This document shows positions 35,529-45,294 of a stretch of DNA of 64,000 bases, one piece after another. How positions within the stretch are numbered: position 1 is the stretch's first letter; every line of letters starts with the position of its first letter. This DNA comes from Streptomyces coeruleorubidus (GTDB lineage: Bacteria > Actinomycetota > Actinomycetes > Streptomycetales > Streptomycetaceae). A program made the position numbers and the translations under genes. The notes under the pieces were generated by a model that made no database searches, had not been told where the DNA came from, and saw only the letters and a list, made by a program, of their open reading frames with translations. The stretch spans positions 558,001 to 622,000 of the forward strand of contig NZ_CP118527.1 in the NCBI RefSeq assembly GCF_028885415.1, given 5' to 3'.

Positions 35529-37741
35529 TCAGAGCAGGGCTTCGGCGGTGATGGGCAGGTCGCGGACGCGACGGCCGGTGGCGTTGAAGACCGCGTTCGC
35601 GATGGCCGGCGCGACCCCGACCTTCACGATCTCGCCGAGGCCCTTGACGCCGATCGGGTCGGCGTGGAGGTCCTCCCGTCCAGATAGATCGCCTTGAGGT
35701 CGGGGACGTCGGCGTTGACGGGGACGAGGTAGTCGGCGAGGTCGGCGTTGACGATCCGGCCGTCGCGGTGGTCGGTGACCGTGTGCTCCAGCAGGGCCTG
35801 CCCGATGCCGCCCACCATGGCGCCGAGGGCCTGGCTGTCGGCGAGCTTGGGGCTGATGATCCGCCCGACGTCGTAGACGCCCAGCATGCGCCGCATCCGC
35901 ACCAGACCCAGCCGCCGGTCGACGGCCACCTCGGCGAACACCGCGCTGTAGGCGTTCATGGAGTACCGGTCGTCGCCGCTCGGGGTGAAGGTCCCGCGCG
36001 TCTCCAGGTGCGTACGGCTGTTACGCGCAAGCAGTTGCCGGTAGGTCTCCCCGCGCGCGGAGTTGCCCTTGACGTGCAGCCGGCCGCCGCGGACCACGAT
36101 GTCGTCGGCGTCGACGCCGTGCAGCGGTGACCGCTCGTCCTCGACGGCGAGCTTGATCGCCTCCTGTCGCAGCTTGTCGCAGCCGTCCTGGACGGCGGAG
36201 CCGACGCCGGCCATGGTCTGCGAGCCGCCGTGCGGCGGGGCCGCCGGGAAGGTGGAGTCGCCGAGTTCGAAGCGGACCGTGCGCATGGTCAGGCCGAGGG
36301 CGTCGGCGGCGAGCTGGGTCATGGAGGTGTAGGTGCCGGGGCCCATGTCGCTGGTCGACGCCTGGACCAGGGCCGTGCCGTCGGCGTCCAGCCTGACCCG
36401 TGCCTCGGACCGCATGCGCAGGGTGTCGTAGATACCGCTGGCCATGCCCATGCCGATCAGCCAGTCGCCGTCCCGCCGGGAGCGGGGCTTGGGGTTGCGC
36501 CGGTGCCAGCCGAACTCGCGGGCTCCGGTCCGCAGGCACTCGCTCAGGCGCCGGGTGGACCAGGGCAGGCCGTTGGCAGGGTCCTCCTGCGGTTCGTTGC
36601 GCAGCCGCAGCTCGATCGGGTCGATGCCGGTCTTGTGGGCGAGTTCGTCCATGGCCGACTCGACGGCGAAGGCGGCGCTGGACCAGCCGGGGCCCCGCAT
36701 GAACGTCGGTGTGTTCACGTCCAGCGGCACGGTCCGGTACGCCTGGCGGACGTGGGGCGTGGCGTAGAGCATCTGCCCCGGGTTCATCACGCCCTCGACG
36801 TAGTGCTCGTACGAGGACGTCTCGGCCCGTATCCGGTGGATCGCCGCGGTCACGCGTCCGCCCCGGGTGCTGCCCAGGCGCAGCCCGTACTCGTAGGCGG
36901 GCCGGTAGCCCACCCCGTAGTACAGCTGCTCGCGGGTCAGGACCAGTTTGACCGGGCGGCGGATCTGGCGGGCGGCGAGGGCCGCGATGGTGGTGTGCGG
37001 CCAGGTACGCAGCCCGTTGCCGAACGCGCCGCCGACGAACGGCGAGATCACGCGCACGTTCTCCGCCGAAATGCCGAACACGGCGGCGAGTTCGTCCCGC
37101 GCGCCCACCACCCATTGGCTCTTGTCCCACACGGTGAGCTTGTCGCCGTCCCAGCGGGCGATGGTGGCGTGCGGCTCCAGTGCGTTGTGGTGGTTACGGG
37201 TGAGCCGGTAGGTGCCCTCCAGTTTGACCTCCGCCGACGCCAGGGCGTCTTCGGGGTTGCCGCGCACGTAGTTCTGCGGCGGCAGGGGGTCGTTCTCCCG
37301 GACTCCGGATGCCGCCATGTCGGTCGACGGCTTCTCGGCGTCGTAGGAGACCTTCACCAGGTCCGCGGCGTGCTGGGCGGCCTCCAGTGTGCGGGCGACG
37401 ACCACGGCGACGGGCTGCCCCAAGAAGCGGACCCTGTCGTCCTGGAAGACGTGCAGCCGTTCACCGACGAAGGGGTCCAGCCAGGCGCCAGGGTTGTCGC
37501 GGTAGGCCAGTGCGGGTTTGTCGAGGTGGCTGATGACGCCCAGGACGCCGGGCTGGGCGTCGGCGGCGCGGGTGTCGATGCCGGTGATCCGTCCGCGGCC
37601 GACGCTGCTGTCGACGATGACGGCGTGGACGGCTCCGTCGAGGTCGTGGTCGGCGGCGTATTTGGCCTGGCCGGTGACCTTCAGCCGTCCGTCCACCCGG
37701 GACAGCGGCGCTCCGACGGCTGCCTGGGGCTGCTGGCTCAC
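35529..37741 (-). pseudogene. Molybdopterin-binding large subunit of aldehyde oxidoreductase (PaoC-like), frameshift near the end
   Basis: The GTG at 37741 overlaps the FAD-subunit stop by four bases. The protein has the xanthine-dehydrogenase-family domains: RVDGRLKVTGQAKYAADHDL, FLGQPVAVVVARTLEAAQHA, VGGAFGNGLRTWPHTTIAAL, FMRGPGWSSAAFAVESAMDE and GSQTMAGVGSAVQDGCDKLR. The frame slips at a CCC run (35675-35677); one base restores the expected C-terminus, which includes VKGLGEIVKVGVAPAIANAV with the catalytic Glu of GxGE. Corrected length 737. It oxidises aldehydes to acids with a Mo-MCD cofactor. Likely intact. Confidence 0.85.
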
Positions 37742-38718
37742 TTGCCACCTCCTACGACGCGCAGTTGGCGCTCGACGGTCCGTTTGAGCAACTCGACCTT
37801 GAAACGGTTGTGCCGGAGGGGCCTGGCCCCGGCCGCCGCCCGCTCGGCGGCCTTGGTCCACAGGTCGTCGGACGGCCGCCTGCCGATGAGTTCCCGTTCG
37901 ACGGCGGGCAGCTTCCACGGCACGGTGCCCACGCCTCCGGCGGCCACCTTCGCCTGGCGGATCACCCCGCCGCTGATGTGCAGGGCGACGGCCGCCGAGG
38001 TGAGCGCGAACTCGTAGGACTGCCGGTCGCGCACCTTCAGGTAACCCGACTTCAGGGGACGCGGCAGGGCCGGAATCTCCACTGCGGTGATCAACTCACC
38101 TCGGCGGAGGGCCTGTTCGCGGTCGGGTGTGCTGCCCGGCTTGAGCAGGAAGTTCGCGAAGGGCACGGTCCGCTCGCCGTCCGGCCCCAGCAGGACCACG
38201 GTCGCCTCCAGGGCGGCGAAGGCCACGGCGACGTCGGAGGGATGGGTGGCCACGCAGTCGTCGGAGGTGCCGAGGATGGCGTGGGTGCGGTTGACGCCGT
38301 GCAGGGCAGCGCAACCGGAGCCCGCCTCACGCTTGTTGCAGGCGGCCGTCACATCACGGAAGTACGTGCACCGGGTGCGCTGCATGATGTTGCCGCCGAT
38401 GGTCGCCATGTTGCGCAGCTGCGCCGACGCGCTCAGCTCCAGCGCCTGCGAGATCACCGGAAACAGAGCGCGCACCCCTCGGTGGGCGGCGGCCTCGGAC
38501 ATCCGCACCAGCGCGCCGATGCGCAGGCCCCCGCGCCGGGTGACCACGATGTGGCGCAGCGGCAGACCGCTGATGTCGACCAGCGTGCGGGGGCGTTCGA
38601 CGGTCTCGCGCATCAGGTCGACCAGCGTGGTGCCGCCGGCGATGTAGCGGCCGCCGTCACGGCCCGCGTCGAGGGCTTGCCGGGTGTCGGCGGCTTTGGT
38701 GTAGGAGAAGGGATGCAT
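37738..38718 (-). CDS. FAD/4Fe-4S subunit of aldehyde oxidoreductase (PaoB-like)
   Basis: The 326-residue protein has the FAD-binding motif GGRYIAGGTTLVDLMRETVE, QLRNMATIGGNIMQRTRCTY, and the cysteine cluster RCTYFRDVTAACNKREAGSG. That insertion, absent from ordinary xanthine dehydrogenase medium subunits, holds an extra [4Fe-4S] cluster in E. coli PaoB (YagS), so the complex belongs to the PaoABC class rather than the CoxM class. It passes electrons between the 2Fe-2S subunit and FAD. Coupled to both neighbours. Confidence 0.92.
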   Translation of the reverse strand: MHPFSYTKAADTRQALDAGRDGGRYIAGGTTLVDLMRETVERPRTLVDISGLPLRHIVVTRRGGLRIGALVRMSEAAAHRGVRALFPVISQALELSASAQLRNMATIGGNIMQRTRCTYFRDVTAACNKREAGSGCAALHGVNRTHAILGTSDDCVATHPSDVAVAFAALEATVVLLGPDGERTVPFANFLLKPGSTPDREQALRRGELITAVEIPALPRPLKSGYLKVRDRQSYEFALTSAAVALHISGGVIRQAKVAAGGVGTVPWKLPAVERELIGRRPSDDLWTKAAERAAAGARPLRHNRFKVELLKRTVERQLRVVGGGK

Positions 38719-38730
38719 GGGGGCCGTGCC

Positions 38731-39381
38731 TCATTTCCCGTGCGCGGTCTGCTCGACCGCGCGCACGATCTTCACGTAGCAGCCACAGCGGCAGATGTTG
38801 CCGCTCATGAACTCCCGGATCTCCTCCGGTGAGCCGGTGTGCCCCTCGTCGATGCAACCGACGCCGGACATGATCTGGCCGGAGGTGCAGTAGCCGCACT
38901 GGAAGGCGTCCTGGTCGATGAACGCCTGCTGCAGCGGGTGCAGTCGTTCGCCCCTCGACAAGCCCTCGATGGTGGTGACCTCGGCGCCCTCCAGCCGGAC
39001 CGCCAGTGTCAGGCAGGAATTGACCCGGCGTCCGTCGACCAGGACCGTGCAGGCGCCGCAGGCACCGGCGTTGCAGCCCTTCTTCGAGCCGGTCAGCCCC
39101 AGGTGTTCGCGCAGCAGGTCCAGCAGGGAGGTCCGGTTGTCGACCGTGACGGTGCGCCGCTCGCCGTTGACGGTCAGGGAGACGCGGCTGCCGGGCGGCG
39201 CCTGGGCGGCGTCCGCGGGCTCGGCGCCGAACACGGACTGCCCCGCTGTCAGGCCGCCGACCACGACCGCACCGCCGACGGCGGTGGTAGCGATGAACGT
39301 GCGCCGGGACGGGGCGGACACAGGTCCCTCGGGCGATCCCTCGGGAGGAGAAACAGTTGACTCGGGGGGTTCGATGGACAT
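38731..39381 (-). CDS. 2Fe-2S subunit of aldehyde oxidoreductase with Tat signal (PaoA-like)
   Basis: From the ATG at 39381 the 216-residue protein has a twin-arginine signal (SRRTFIATTAVGGAVVVGGL) followed by a plant-type 2Fe-2S domain (GSKKGCNAGACGACTVLVDG) and the second [2Fe-2S] domain (FQCGYCTSGQIMS, SGNICRCGCYVKIV). All eight cluster cysteines are present. Only this subunit carries an export signal, so the folded Mo-complex would be carried out as a hitch-hiker through Tat, as for PaoABC. First gene of the operon. Confidence 0.92.
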   Translation of the reverse strand: MSIEPPESTVSPPEGSPEGPVSAPSRRTFIATTAVGGAVVVGGLTAGQSVFGAEPADAAQAPPGSRVSLTVNGERRTVTVDNRTSLLDLLREHLGLTGSKKGCNAGACGACTVLVDGRRVNSCLTLAVRLEGAEVTTIEGLSRGERLHPLQQAFIDQDAFQCGYCTSGQIMSGVGCIDEGHTGSPEEIREFMSGNICRCGCYVKIVRAVEQTAHGK

Positions 39382-39945
39382 GCCCACTCTCTTGGTCGAC
39401 GGAAGACGGATGGCGGTGCCGACCACCGTCATGTGCACGAATCGGCGTGCGTACGGGAAACGGTCCAAGCCGCGGCGGACGAGCCGGGCCCTCGGCCCGG
39501 GAGGAGTGCGGCGGCCAGGGGTTGAACGCGTCCGGCAGCCGCCTCACCAGGCCTTCGGTGCGGCATGACCTCCACTGTGCTGCACGCGGCGCGATACAAC
39601 GAGCGAAGAGTTTTGGGACGACTCCGGTAGCTACCACTGCCGTTGGTACGTCTGGTAGTAGCAGGCAGAGCTGTCCGACACGCGTTCGGTGAGGCCGACG
39701 GCGGCGTGACGGCGGAGGTTGGTCAGGGCCTCCTGGACGACACGGTATGCGGCTGCGTGCGGCAGCACTGCGGCGGGCTGCAGCCACGGCATCACGCCGA
39801 CCGCGTACAGCCTTCTGCGCCGACGCACGCGTGGCGCGGCCGGTCCGGCGATCACATGCCAAGAGCTCACGGCGCGCCACGGTGAGCATCCCGCGGCCCG
39901 GCCGGACCCACCGACCGCGGCGGAAGCCGCCATGGGCGGGTGATG
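39382..39945. other. Gene-poor stretch with a histidine-kinase remnant
   Basis: No complete gene. On the minus strand, near 39680-39790, AAAYRVVQEALTNLRRHAAV is the N-box of a HisKA_3-type sensor kinase ATPase domain, with LQPAAVLPHA before it. The rest of the kinase (H-box and G-boxes) is absent, so this is a remnant. Promoter of the aldehyde oxidoreductase operon must lie near the right of 39381. Confidence 0.5.
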
Positions 39946-40435
39946 TCAGTCGACGGCCTCGCGCAGCGCCTCGTTGATGTCGCTCAGCGCGCCGGTCAGC
40001 CGGGTGTAGTCGTCGCGGGCCACGGGCGTGACGAAGTACCGCTCGACGACATCGGAGTGCACGGTCGCGGCCTTAAGGAACACGGTACGACCGTGATCAG
40101 TCGGTTCCACCAGGACGCTTCTGCGGTCGTCCGGTGACGGGACACGACAGACCAGGCCGGCTTCTTCCATGCGGTCGATCAGCCGGGTGGTGCCACTGCT
40201 GGTGAGGGTGAGGTCCTCGGCGAGCCGGCGCTGGGAGACCTCCTCGCCCGGCTCGCGGCACAGCCTGATGAGGACTTCCAGCATCGTGTGACTGATCCCG
40301 CACTCCCGTCGCAGCGCGGTGTCGATCCGCTGCTCCAGCCGGGTTCGCGGCTTTGATCAGCAGCCCGAAGTCGTGAACGAGCTGGCTGTTGGCGGCACGG
40401 GCGGCTTGGTCGCCCCGCCGGGTCGCGGCATTCAC
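39946..40435 (-). pseudogene. MarR-family regulator, single frameshift
   Basis: I choose the GTG at 40435 (GGAGG upstream). The N-terminus AARAANSQLVHDFGLLIKAA is followed by an extra base in TT (40344-40345), after which TRLEQRIDTALRRECGISHT and a MarR winged helix (QRRLAEDLTLTSSGTTRLID, VPSPDDRRSVLVEPTDHG) continue to the TGA at 39946. Without the extra base the protein has 162 residues, normal for MarR. It is divergent from a PLP decarboxylase and a palindrome lies between them. The indel is in a T run here (A on the coding strand), unlike most others. Confidence 0.8.
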
Positions 40436-40512
40436 CTGCCCAGGTCCTCCCATCCTGATGGTCCTGGCCTGGGAGTTTACTGCCACATCACCTACTGACG
40501 TCTCAATTACTG

Positions 40513-40526
40513 AGCAATCAATTGCT
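40513..40526. promoter_or_regulatory. Candidate MarR operator AGCAAT-CA-ATTGCT
   Basis: Perfect 6-base inverted repeat in an AT-rich pocket between the divergent MarR and decarboxylase genes; flanking TGAGCAAT and ATTGCTGA extend it with one mismatch. Further copies of the half-site (ACTGAGCA, GACTGCTCA) overlap it. Confidence 0.6.
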
Positions 40527-40589
40527 GACTGCTCAACGAAATTCTATGGTGGACGCCATCCCGTCGGCCTCATCGGAGAGAGGGACCCC

Positions 40590-41969
40590 ATGCACCTGCA
40601 ACACTGGCTCGGCCGAGCCGCCCATGCGATACAGGACTGGGCCGACACCTTCGGCCCCTACCAGCCGCACCCGTCGCTCCAGGTCGACGACGACCGCTTC
40701 GCCGCAGCCTTCGAGGACTTCACCGGGAGACTTCGGGACAACTACCCCTTCTTCCACCCGCACTACGCGGGACAGATGCTCAAGCCCCCGCACCCCGCCG
40801 CGGTGGTCGGCTACCTCACCGCCATGCTGATCAACCCCAACAACCACGCTCTGGACGGTGGCCCCGCCACGGCCCGGATGGAACGCGAGGCCGTTGCTCA
40901 GCTGGCCGCCATGTTCGGCTACGACACCCACCTCGGCCACCTCACCACCAGCGGCACGATCGCCAACCTCGAAGCCCTCTTCGTCGCCCGCGAACTCCAC
41001 CCCGGCCGAGGTGTCGCGTACAGCGCGGACGCCCACTACACCCACGGCCGCATGTGCCGTGTGCTGGGGATGGAGGGACACGCGGTCCCCACGGACGACC
41101 GGGGACGCATGGACCTCGACGCGCTGGAGGACCTGCTGCGCGGCGGCCGGGTGGGCACGGTCGTACTGACTGCCGGAACCACCGGGCTGGGGGTCGTCGA
41201 CCCGATCCACGAGGCCCTGCTCCTCAAAGAGCGCTACGGCGTCCGGTTCCACATCGACGCCGCCTACGGCGGCTTCTTCACCCTGCTGGCCGGCGCCGAA
41301 GGCCCCGAGGGACTCGCGCCTGAACCCTGGCAGGCGATCGCCCGGTGCGACTCGGTCGTCGTCGATCCGCACAAACACGGGCTCCAGCCCTACGGCTGCG
41401 GTGCCGTGCTCTTCCGCGACCCGGAGGTGGGGCGCTTCTACCTCCACGACTCGCCCTACACGTACTTCACCTCCACGGACCTCCACCTCGGCGAGATCAG
41501 CCTGGAATGCTCACGCGCCGGTGCCTCGGCCGCCGCGCTCTGGCTCACCTTCCAGCTCCTCCCGCCCACCGCCGACGGCCTGGGCCGGGTGCTGGCGGCG
41601 GGCCGCCGGGCCGCACTGAAGTGGGCACAACTGATCACCACCTCCGACCACCTGGAGCTCTACCAGCAGCCCGAACTGGACATCGTCAGCTACTTCCCCG
41701 TGGTCGACCCCGCCACCCTGAGCGGCATCGACAGGGCCTCCGCCCGTATCCTGACGGACGGCATGACGAGCCCCGACCCGGTGTTCCTGAGCACCCTGCG
41801 CGCCGACAGCGAGGCGTTCGCCGCACGCCATCCCAAGATCACCCCGGACGCCGACGGCGCCCGCATCCTCCGCAGCGTGCTGATGAAACCCGAATCCGAG
41901 CACCACGTGGAGCACCTCCACCAGCAGGTCGAACGGCTCGCCGGACAACTGCCACCACTGGCGACGTGA
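40590..41969 (+). CDS. PLP-dependent group II amino-acid decarboxylase
   Basis: Start at the ATG at 40590 (GGAGAGAGGGA upstream); the frame before it has no homology. The 459-residue protein has the fold-I decarboxylase pattern: LTTSGTIANLEALFVARELH (PLP phosphate region), HIDAAYGGFFTLL (Asp that contacts the pyridine nitrogen) and VVVDPHKHGLQPYGCGAVLF (Schiff-base Lys). It resembles the tyrosine/aspartate/2,4-diaminobutyrate decarboxylase group; substrate unknown. Divergent MarR gene probably controls it. Confidence 0.9.
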   Translation: MHLQHWLGRAAHAIQDWADTFGPYQPHPSLQVDDDRFAAAFEDFTGRLRDNYPFFHPHYAGQMLKPPHPAAVVGYLTAMLINPNNHALDGGPATARMEREAVAQLAAMFGYDTHLGHLTTSGTIANLEALFVARELHPGRGVAYSADAHYTHGRMCRVLGMEGHAVPTDDRGRMDLDALEDLLRGGRVGTVVLTAGTTGLGVVDPIHEALLLKERYGVRFHIDAAYGGFFTLLAGAEGPEGLAPEPWQAIARCDSVVVDPHKHGLQPYGCGAVLFRDPEVGRFYLHDSPYTYFTSTDLHLGEISLECSRAGASAAALWLTFQLLPPTADGLGRVLAAGRRAALKWAQLITTSDHLELYQQPELDIVSYFPVVDPATLSGIDRASARILTDGMTSPDPVFLSTLRADSEAFAARHPKITPDADGARILRSVLMKPESEHHVEHLHQQVERLAGQLPPLAT

Positions 41970-41994
41970 CGCTCGCCGCCGATGCCGCAAGCAG

Positions 41995-42030
41995 ACGCCC
42001 GGGTCCGCCACGGTCGGCGGATCCGGGCGT
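41995..42030. terminator. Bidirectional terminator after the decarboxylase
   Basis: ACGCCCGGGTCCGCC pairs with GGCGGATCCGGGCGT (one mismatch, 6-base loop) between convergent genes. Confidence 0.75.
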
Positions 42031-42077
42031 TGCGAGGTCCCGCATCAGACTGAGCCGGGCCGCTTCAGAGCCCGTCG

Positions 42078-42944
42078 TTACCTGAAATACGCGGCCAGCG
42101 GGAGGCCTTGTCGGCGCACATCACCGGCGACGAGCCCGGCGACCTGCTGCGCGCCGTAGGTTTCGAAGTGGGTGCGGTCGTTGCAGAAGAAAGCGCCCAC
42201 GGGTCCGGATCCGAAGTCGCCGTTGTGCGGGCAGAAGCGCAGGCTGTTGTAACGCGAGACGCTCAGCGACTGCAGGTCGACGACCGGCGCTCCGGTGGCG
42301 GATCCGGCGGCGAAGGTCTCGCTGACGAAGCCGCGGTTCTTGGTCGCCGTGCTGCCGGAGCAGGTGATGGCGGCCACCGGGGTGAGCAGCACCGGGTGTG
42401 CGCCCCGGGCCAGGGCGGCCTTCGCCATCATGGTCAGCAGCTGCTGGTACCGGGCCGGGCCGACGTGCCGTGGGCAGGTCGAGGAGGAGTCGTTGATGCC
42501 GAACTGGATGAACAGGTAGTCGCCTGCCTTCATCCCGGTGCTCGCGTTCAGCATCGCCTGCCAGCGTGACGAGTACGTGCTGGACGTGAGGCGGCACTCG
42601 CCGTCGGAGCCCTTGGTGCTGCTCACGTTCCCCTCGTACAGCCAGGTCTGGATGCTGCGGCCTCCCACGGCCTGGTTCCTGACCGTCACGTCGCCGTTGA
42701 ACAGGGCGTCGAACTGGCTGCCCCAGCCGACCGGGCAACGGGCCGAGCCCGGGTTGGCCATGGTGGAGTCGCCAGCCAGCCACACGGTGACCGGCGCGGC
42801 CGCCGCTCGTGTGGCCGGGGCCTCGGCGCGCGAGGCGCCGGTGCAGTTCGCCGCGACGCTGCCGGCCGCCGAGGCGGCACTGACGCCGAGGCTCGACAAG
42901 GCGATCACCAGCGCGGTCGTGACGAGTATCCGAAGTTTATTCAT
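42078..42944 (-). CDS. Secreted SGNH esterase, rhamnogalacturonan acetylesterase-like
   Basis: The 288-residue protein has a signal peptide (LRILVTTALVIALSSLGVSA) and SGNH blocks: VWLAGDSTMANPGSARCPVG (catalytic Ser in GDST), VGGRSIQTWL, FIQFGINDSSSTCP and RTHFETYGAQQVAG (catalytic Asp/His region D-x-T-H-F). This is the pattern of rhamnogalacturonan acetylesterases (CE12-like), which remove acetyl groups from the galacturonate of RG-I outside the cell. It is the last gene of the pectin set. Confidence 0.88.
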   Translation of the reverse strand: MNKLRILVTTALVIALSSLGVSAASAAGSVAANCTGASRAEAPATRAAAAPVTVWLAGDSTMANPGSARCPVGWGSQFDALFNGDVTVRNQAVGGRSIQTWLYEGNVSSTKGSDGECRLTSSTYSSRWQAMLNASTGMKAGDYLFIQFGINDSSSTCPRHVGPARYQQLLTMMAKAALARGAHPVLLTPVAAITCSGSTATKNRGFVSETFAAGSATGAPVVDLQSLSVSRYNSLRFCPHNGDFGSGPVGAFFCNDRTHFETYGAQQVAGLVAGDVRRQGLPLAAYFR

Positions 42945-42989
42945 CAGTCCATCAGGTCCTTCCCACAGACGGGCACCGCCGGGCGTCGG

Positions 42990-44072
42990 TCAGCGCAGGT
43001 GCGCGGCCAAGGGCAGGCGCTGCTCCCGGATGCTCTGGAGCACCAGCCCACCGATCTGGGTCGCGCCGTACTGCGAGAAGTGGGTGTTGTCCGTCACGCC
43101 GTCGACGGAGGAGCGCAGGAAGAGCTGCGCGGAGGCGGACGGACCGAGGGACTCCACCAGCGTCTTGCTCTTGGTGGTCAGGTCGATCACCGGCACCTTC
43201 TGCGCCGCGCCGAGCGAGCGCATCTCGGCGGGCAGGTTCACGCCCACTCCGTTGACGTGCAGCGCCGTTGCCGTGAGCCGGTTGCCGTTGAACTGCCGGC
43301 GGACCGGCGGGGTCACCAGGACCGGGACGCCGCCCTTCGCACGGACCTGCGTGATCATGGACGTGAGGTTGCTCCGGAAGGCGGACGCGCTGGTCTGCTT
43401 GTCGTTGTGGCCGAACTGGATGAAGACCGCGTCGTTCGCCCTGACCTTCGACAGCAGGGCCGGGAAGAGCGCCGAGTTGTTCCGGAAGCTGCCCGAACTC
43501 TCTCCGGAGTCGGCGTAGTTGGCGACGACGGCGCCGGGACGCACCGCAGGCGTGATCATCTGGCCCCACCCGGTGTACGGGGCGATCAGCTGGTCGCACA
43601 CGGTCGAGTCACCGGCCAGGTAGGCGACCATCGGCTGGGTCGCCGGCTTCACCGAGATGGCCGAGACCTGGGGGTTGGAGCCCGCGAACCGGATGTCCAG
43701 ACCGGGGTTGCCGTTGCCGCCCTGGCCGGTCGGTTGCCCCTCCGGCTGCCGCACGTTGACCGTGAACGAGTACGAGGCGACGGCTCCGGCCGCCGTCCTC
43801 GTCGCCGGAAGCATCAGCCGCCGGGCCTCCACCCACATCTCGGTCTGCCCGTCGGAGGCGCCGCCACCGATGGAGACCGTCACGTCGTAGTTGCCGGGTG
43901 AGACCGCGTAGTGACACTTGATCGGCGCAGTGCCGGAACAACCGGCCGGCAGAGCCCGCGCGGCGGCATCGGCATGCGCCGCGCCGGTGCCGACCAGCAT
44001 CCCAAGCGTCAGCAGGCCCGCTGCGCCCAGCCGGACCCCATGCCCTCCTGAGCGCCCTAATGACATGCTCAT
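42990..44072 (-). CDS. Secreted two-domain rhamnogalacturonan acetylesterase-like protein
   Basis: The ATG at 44072 is one of several close starts (44090, 44066); AAGGA lies just upstream of 44090. A signal peptide (GVRLGAAGLLTLGMLVGTGA) leads into a beta-sandwich domain (CHYAVSPGNYDVTVSIGG) and then a CE12-type SGNH domain: VAYLAGDSTVCDQ, VVANYADSGESSGSFR, FIQFGHNDKQTSASAF and THFSQYGATQIGGLV. About 360 residues. It probably de-acetylates RG-I together with the smaller esterase 45 bases downstream. Confidence 0.88.
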   Translation of the reverse strand: MSMSLGRSGGHGVRLGAAGLLTLGMLVGTGAAHADAAARALPAGCSGTAPIKCHYAVSPGNYDVTVSIGGGASDGQTEMWVEARRLMLPATRTAAGAVASYSFTVNVRQPEGQPTGQGGNGNPGLDIRFAGSNPQVSAISVKPATQPMVAYLAGDSTVCDQLIAPYTGWGQMITPAVRPGAVVANYADSGESSGSFRNNSALFPALLSKVRANDAVFIQFGHNDKQTSASAFRSNLTSMITQVRAKGGVPVLVTPPVRRQFNGNRLTATALHVNGVGVNLPAEMRSLGAAQKVPVIDLTTKSKTLVESLGPSASAQLFLRSSVDGVTDNTHFSQYGATQIGGLVLQSIREQRLPLAAHLR

Positions 44073-44133
44073 TACAATCACCAATCCCATCCTTGACCGA
44101 GTCGATACCGGGTTGAGGTCGACGGCCCGTCAC

Positions 44134-45189
44134 TCAGGCCTGGGTGAAGCCGTCCATGATGACGGTGGGCCGCTGCGTGGCGGAGTCCCAAGCGCCCATG
44201 TTGTAGCCGGTGAACGGGGACATGCACTCCGGCTCCCAGTAGAAGATGCCCTGACCGCCGTTGGCCTTGAGAGCCTTGGTGTAGGCGACCAGCGAGGCCC
44301 GGGTGGAGGAGGCCCTGTCCACCCGACCGCCGAACTCGCTCTGCAGGAACGGTTTTCCGTACTGCGTGGAGATCTTCTTCATGTTCCCCACGATCCCGGG
44401 GGCGACGTCGGCGCTGCCGTAGGAGGAGAACACCGACATGTCCCACTTGCCGCCGTTCGCGGCGTAACGACTGAAGAACGTCGTCATCACGTCGTACTTC
44501 TGCGGCTGGGCCAGGTGAATGCACACGATGGAGTTCGGCGAGACCGCCTTGACCTGGGTGTACGCCGCGTTGAGCAGCCCGGTCATCTGCGCCGGGTTGG
44601 AGACGCTGCCGACGGGGCGGCAGATCCCGCTGTTGATCTCGTTGCCGATCTGCACCCACGTGGGGAGCACGTCGTTGTTCTTCATGACCGTCATGGTCTG
44701 GTTCACGTACGTGCTCATCGCGGTGCGCATCTGGCTGTAGCCCATGTTCCGCCAGGCCGCGGGCGGGTTCTGCACACCGACGGAGTTCCAGGTGTCGCCG
44801 AACATGTAGTCGAGCATGATCGACATTCCGGCGGCCTTGACCCGCTTGGCGAAGGCGGCGACCTCGTTGATGCCGCAGTGGCCGTCCGTCGGGCTGCTGG
44901 AGGGGTTGACGAACGTGCGCAACCGCACGGCGGTGATGCCGTACCCCTTGAGAATGGTCAGCAGGTCCTGCTTCTGTCCGCTCGCGTTCTTCCAGGAGAA
45001 GCCGCGCGCCTCCATCTGCGGCACCCAGCTGATGTCGACGCCTTTGACGAAGCCCGCGGCGGCGTTGGCCGGCGTCTCGAGTTCGGCGAGCGCGGCGGCG
45101 GTGGCGATCGCCCCGGCGGTGGCGGTGGTGGCCTTGAGCAGGGTCCTGCGGCTGATCCGCCCGGAACTGGATGCCTGGGTGGGGTGCAT
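44134..45189 (-). CDS. GH53 arabinogalactan endo-beta-1,4-galactanase
   Basis: The 351-residue enzyme has a Tat signal (GRISRRTLLKATTATAGAIA) and the GH53 TIM barrel: GVDISWVPQMEARGFSW, RLRTFVNPSS, acid/base Glu in WVQIGNEINSGI, and nucleophile Glu in KPFLQSEFGGRVDRA. GQGIFYWEPEC is the conserved last-strand motif. It cuts beta-1,4-galactan side chains of RG-I in the medium. Same strand and next to the lyase and esterases. Confidence 0.92.
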   Translation of the reverse strand: MHPTQASSSGRISRRTLLKATTATAGAIATAAALAELETPANAAAGFVKGVDISWVPQMEARGFSWKNASGQKQDLLTILKGYGITAVRLRTFVNPSSSPTDGHCGINEVAAFAKRVKAAGMSIMLDYMFGDTWNSVGVQNPPAAWRNMGYSQMRTAMSTYVNQTMTVMKNNDVLPTWVQIGNEINSGICRPVGSVSNPAQMTGLLNAAYTQVKAVSPNSIVCIHLAQPQKYDVMTTFFSRYAANGGKWDMSVFSSYGSADVAPGIVGNMKKISTQYGKPFLQSEFGGRVDRASSTRASLVAYTKALKANGGQGIFYWEPECMSPFTGYNMGAWDSATQRPTVIMDGFTQA

Positions 45190-45294
45190 GGTCGCTCCTT
45201 CCTCCTCGCCGGCCGCGCGTGAGTCGTGGCGGCCGACGGGAGGTTGGTCGTGGGGGGTGTTCCAGAGTTTTGGTGCAGGTGAGCGGGGCGGGGT

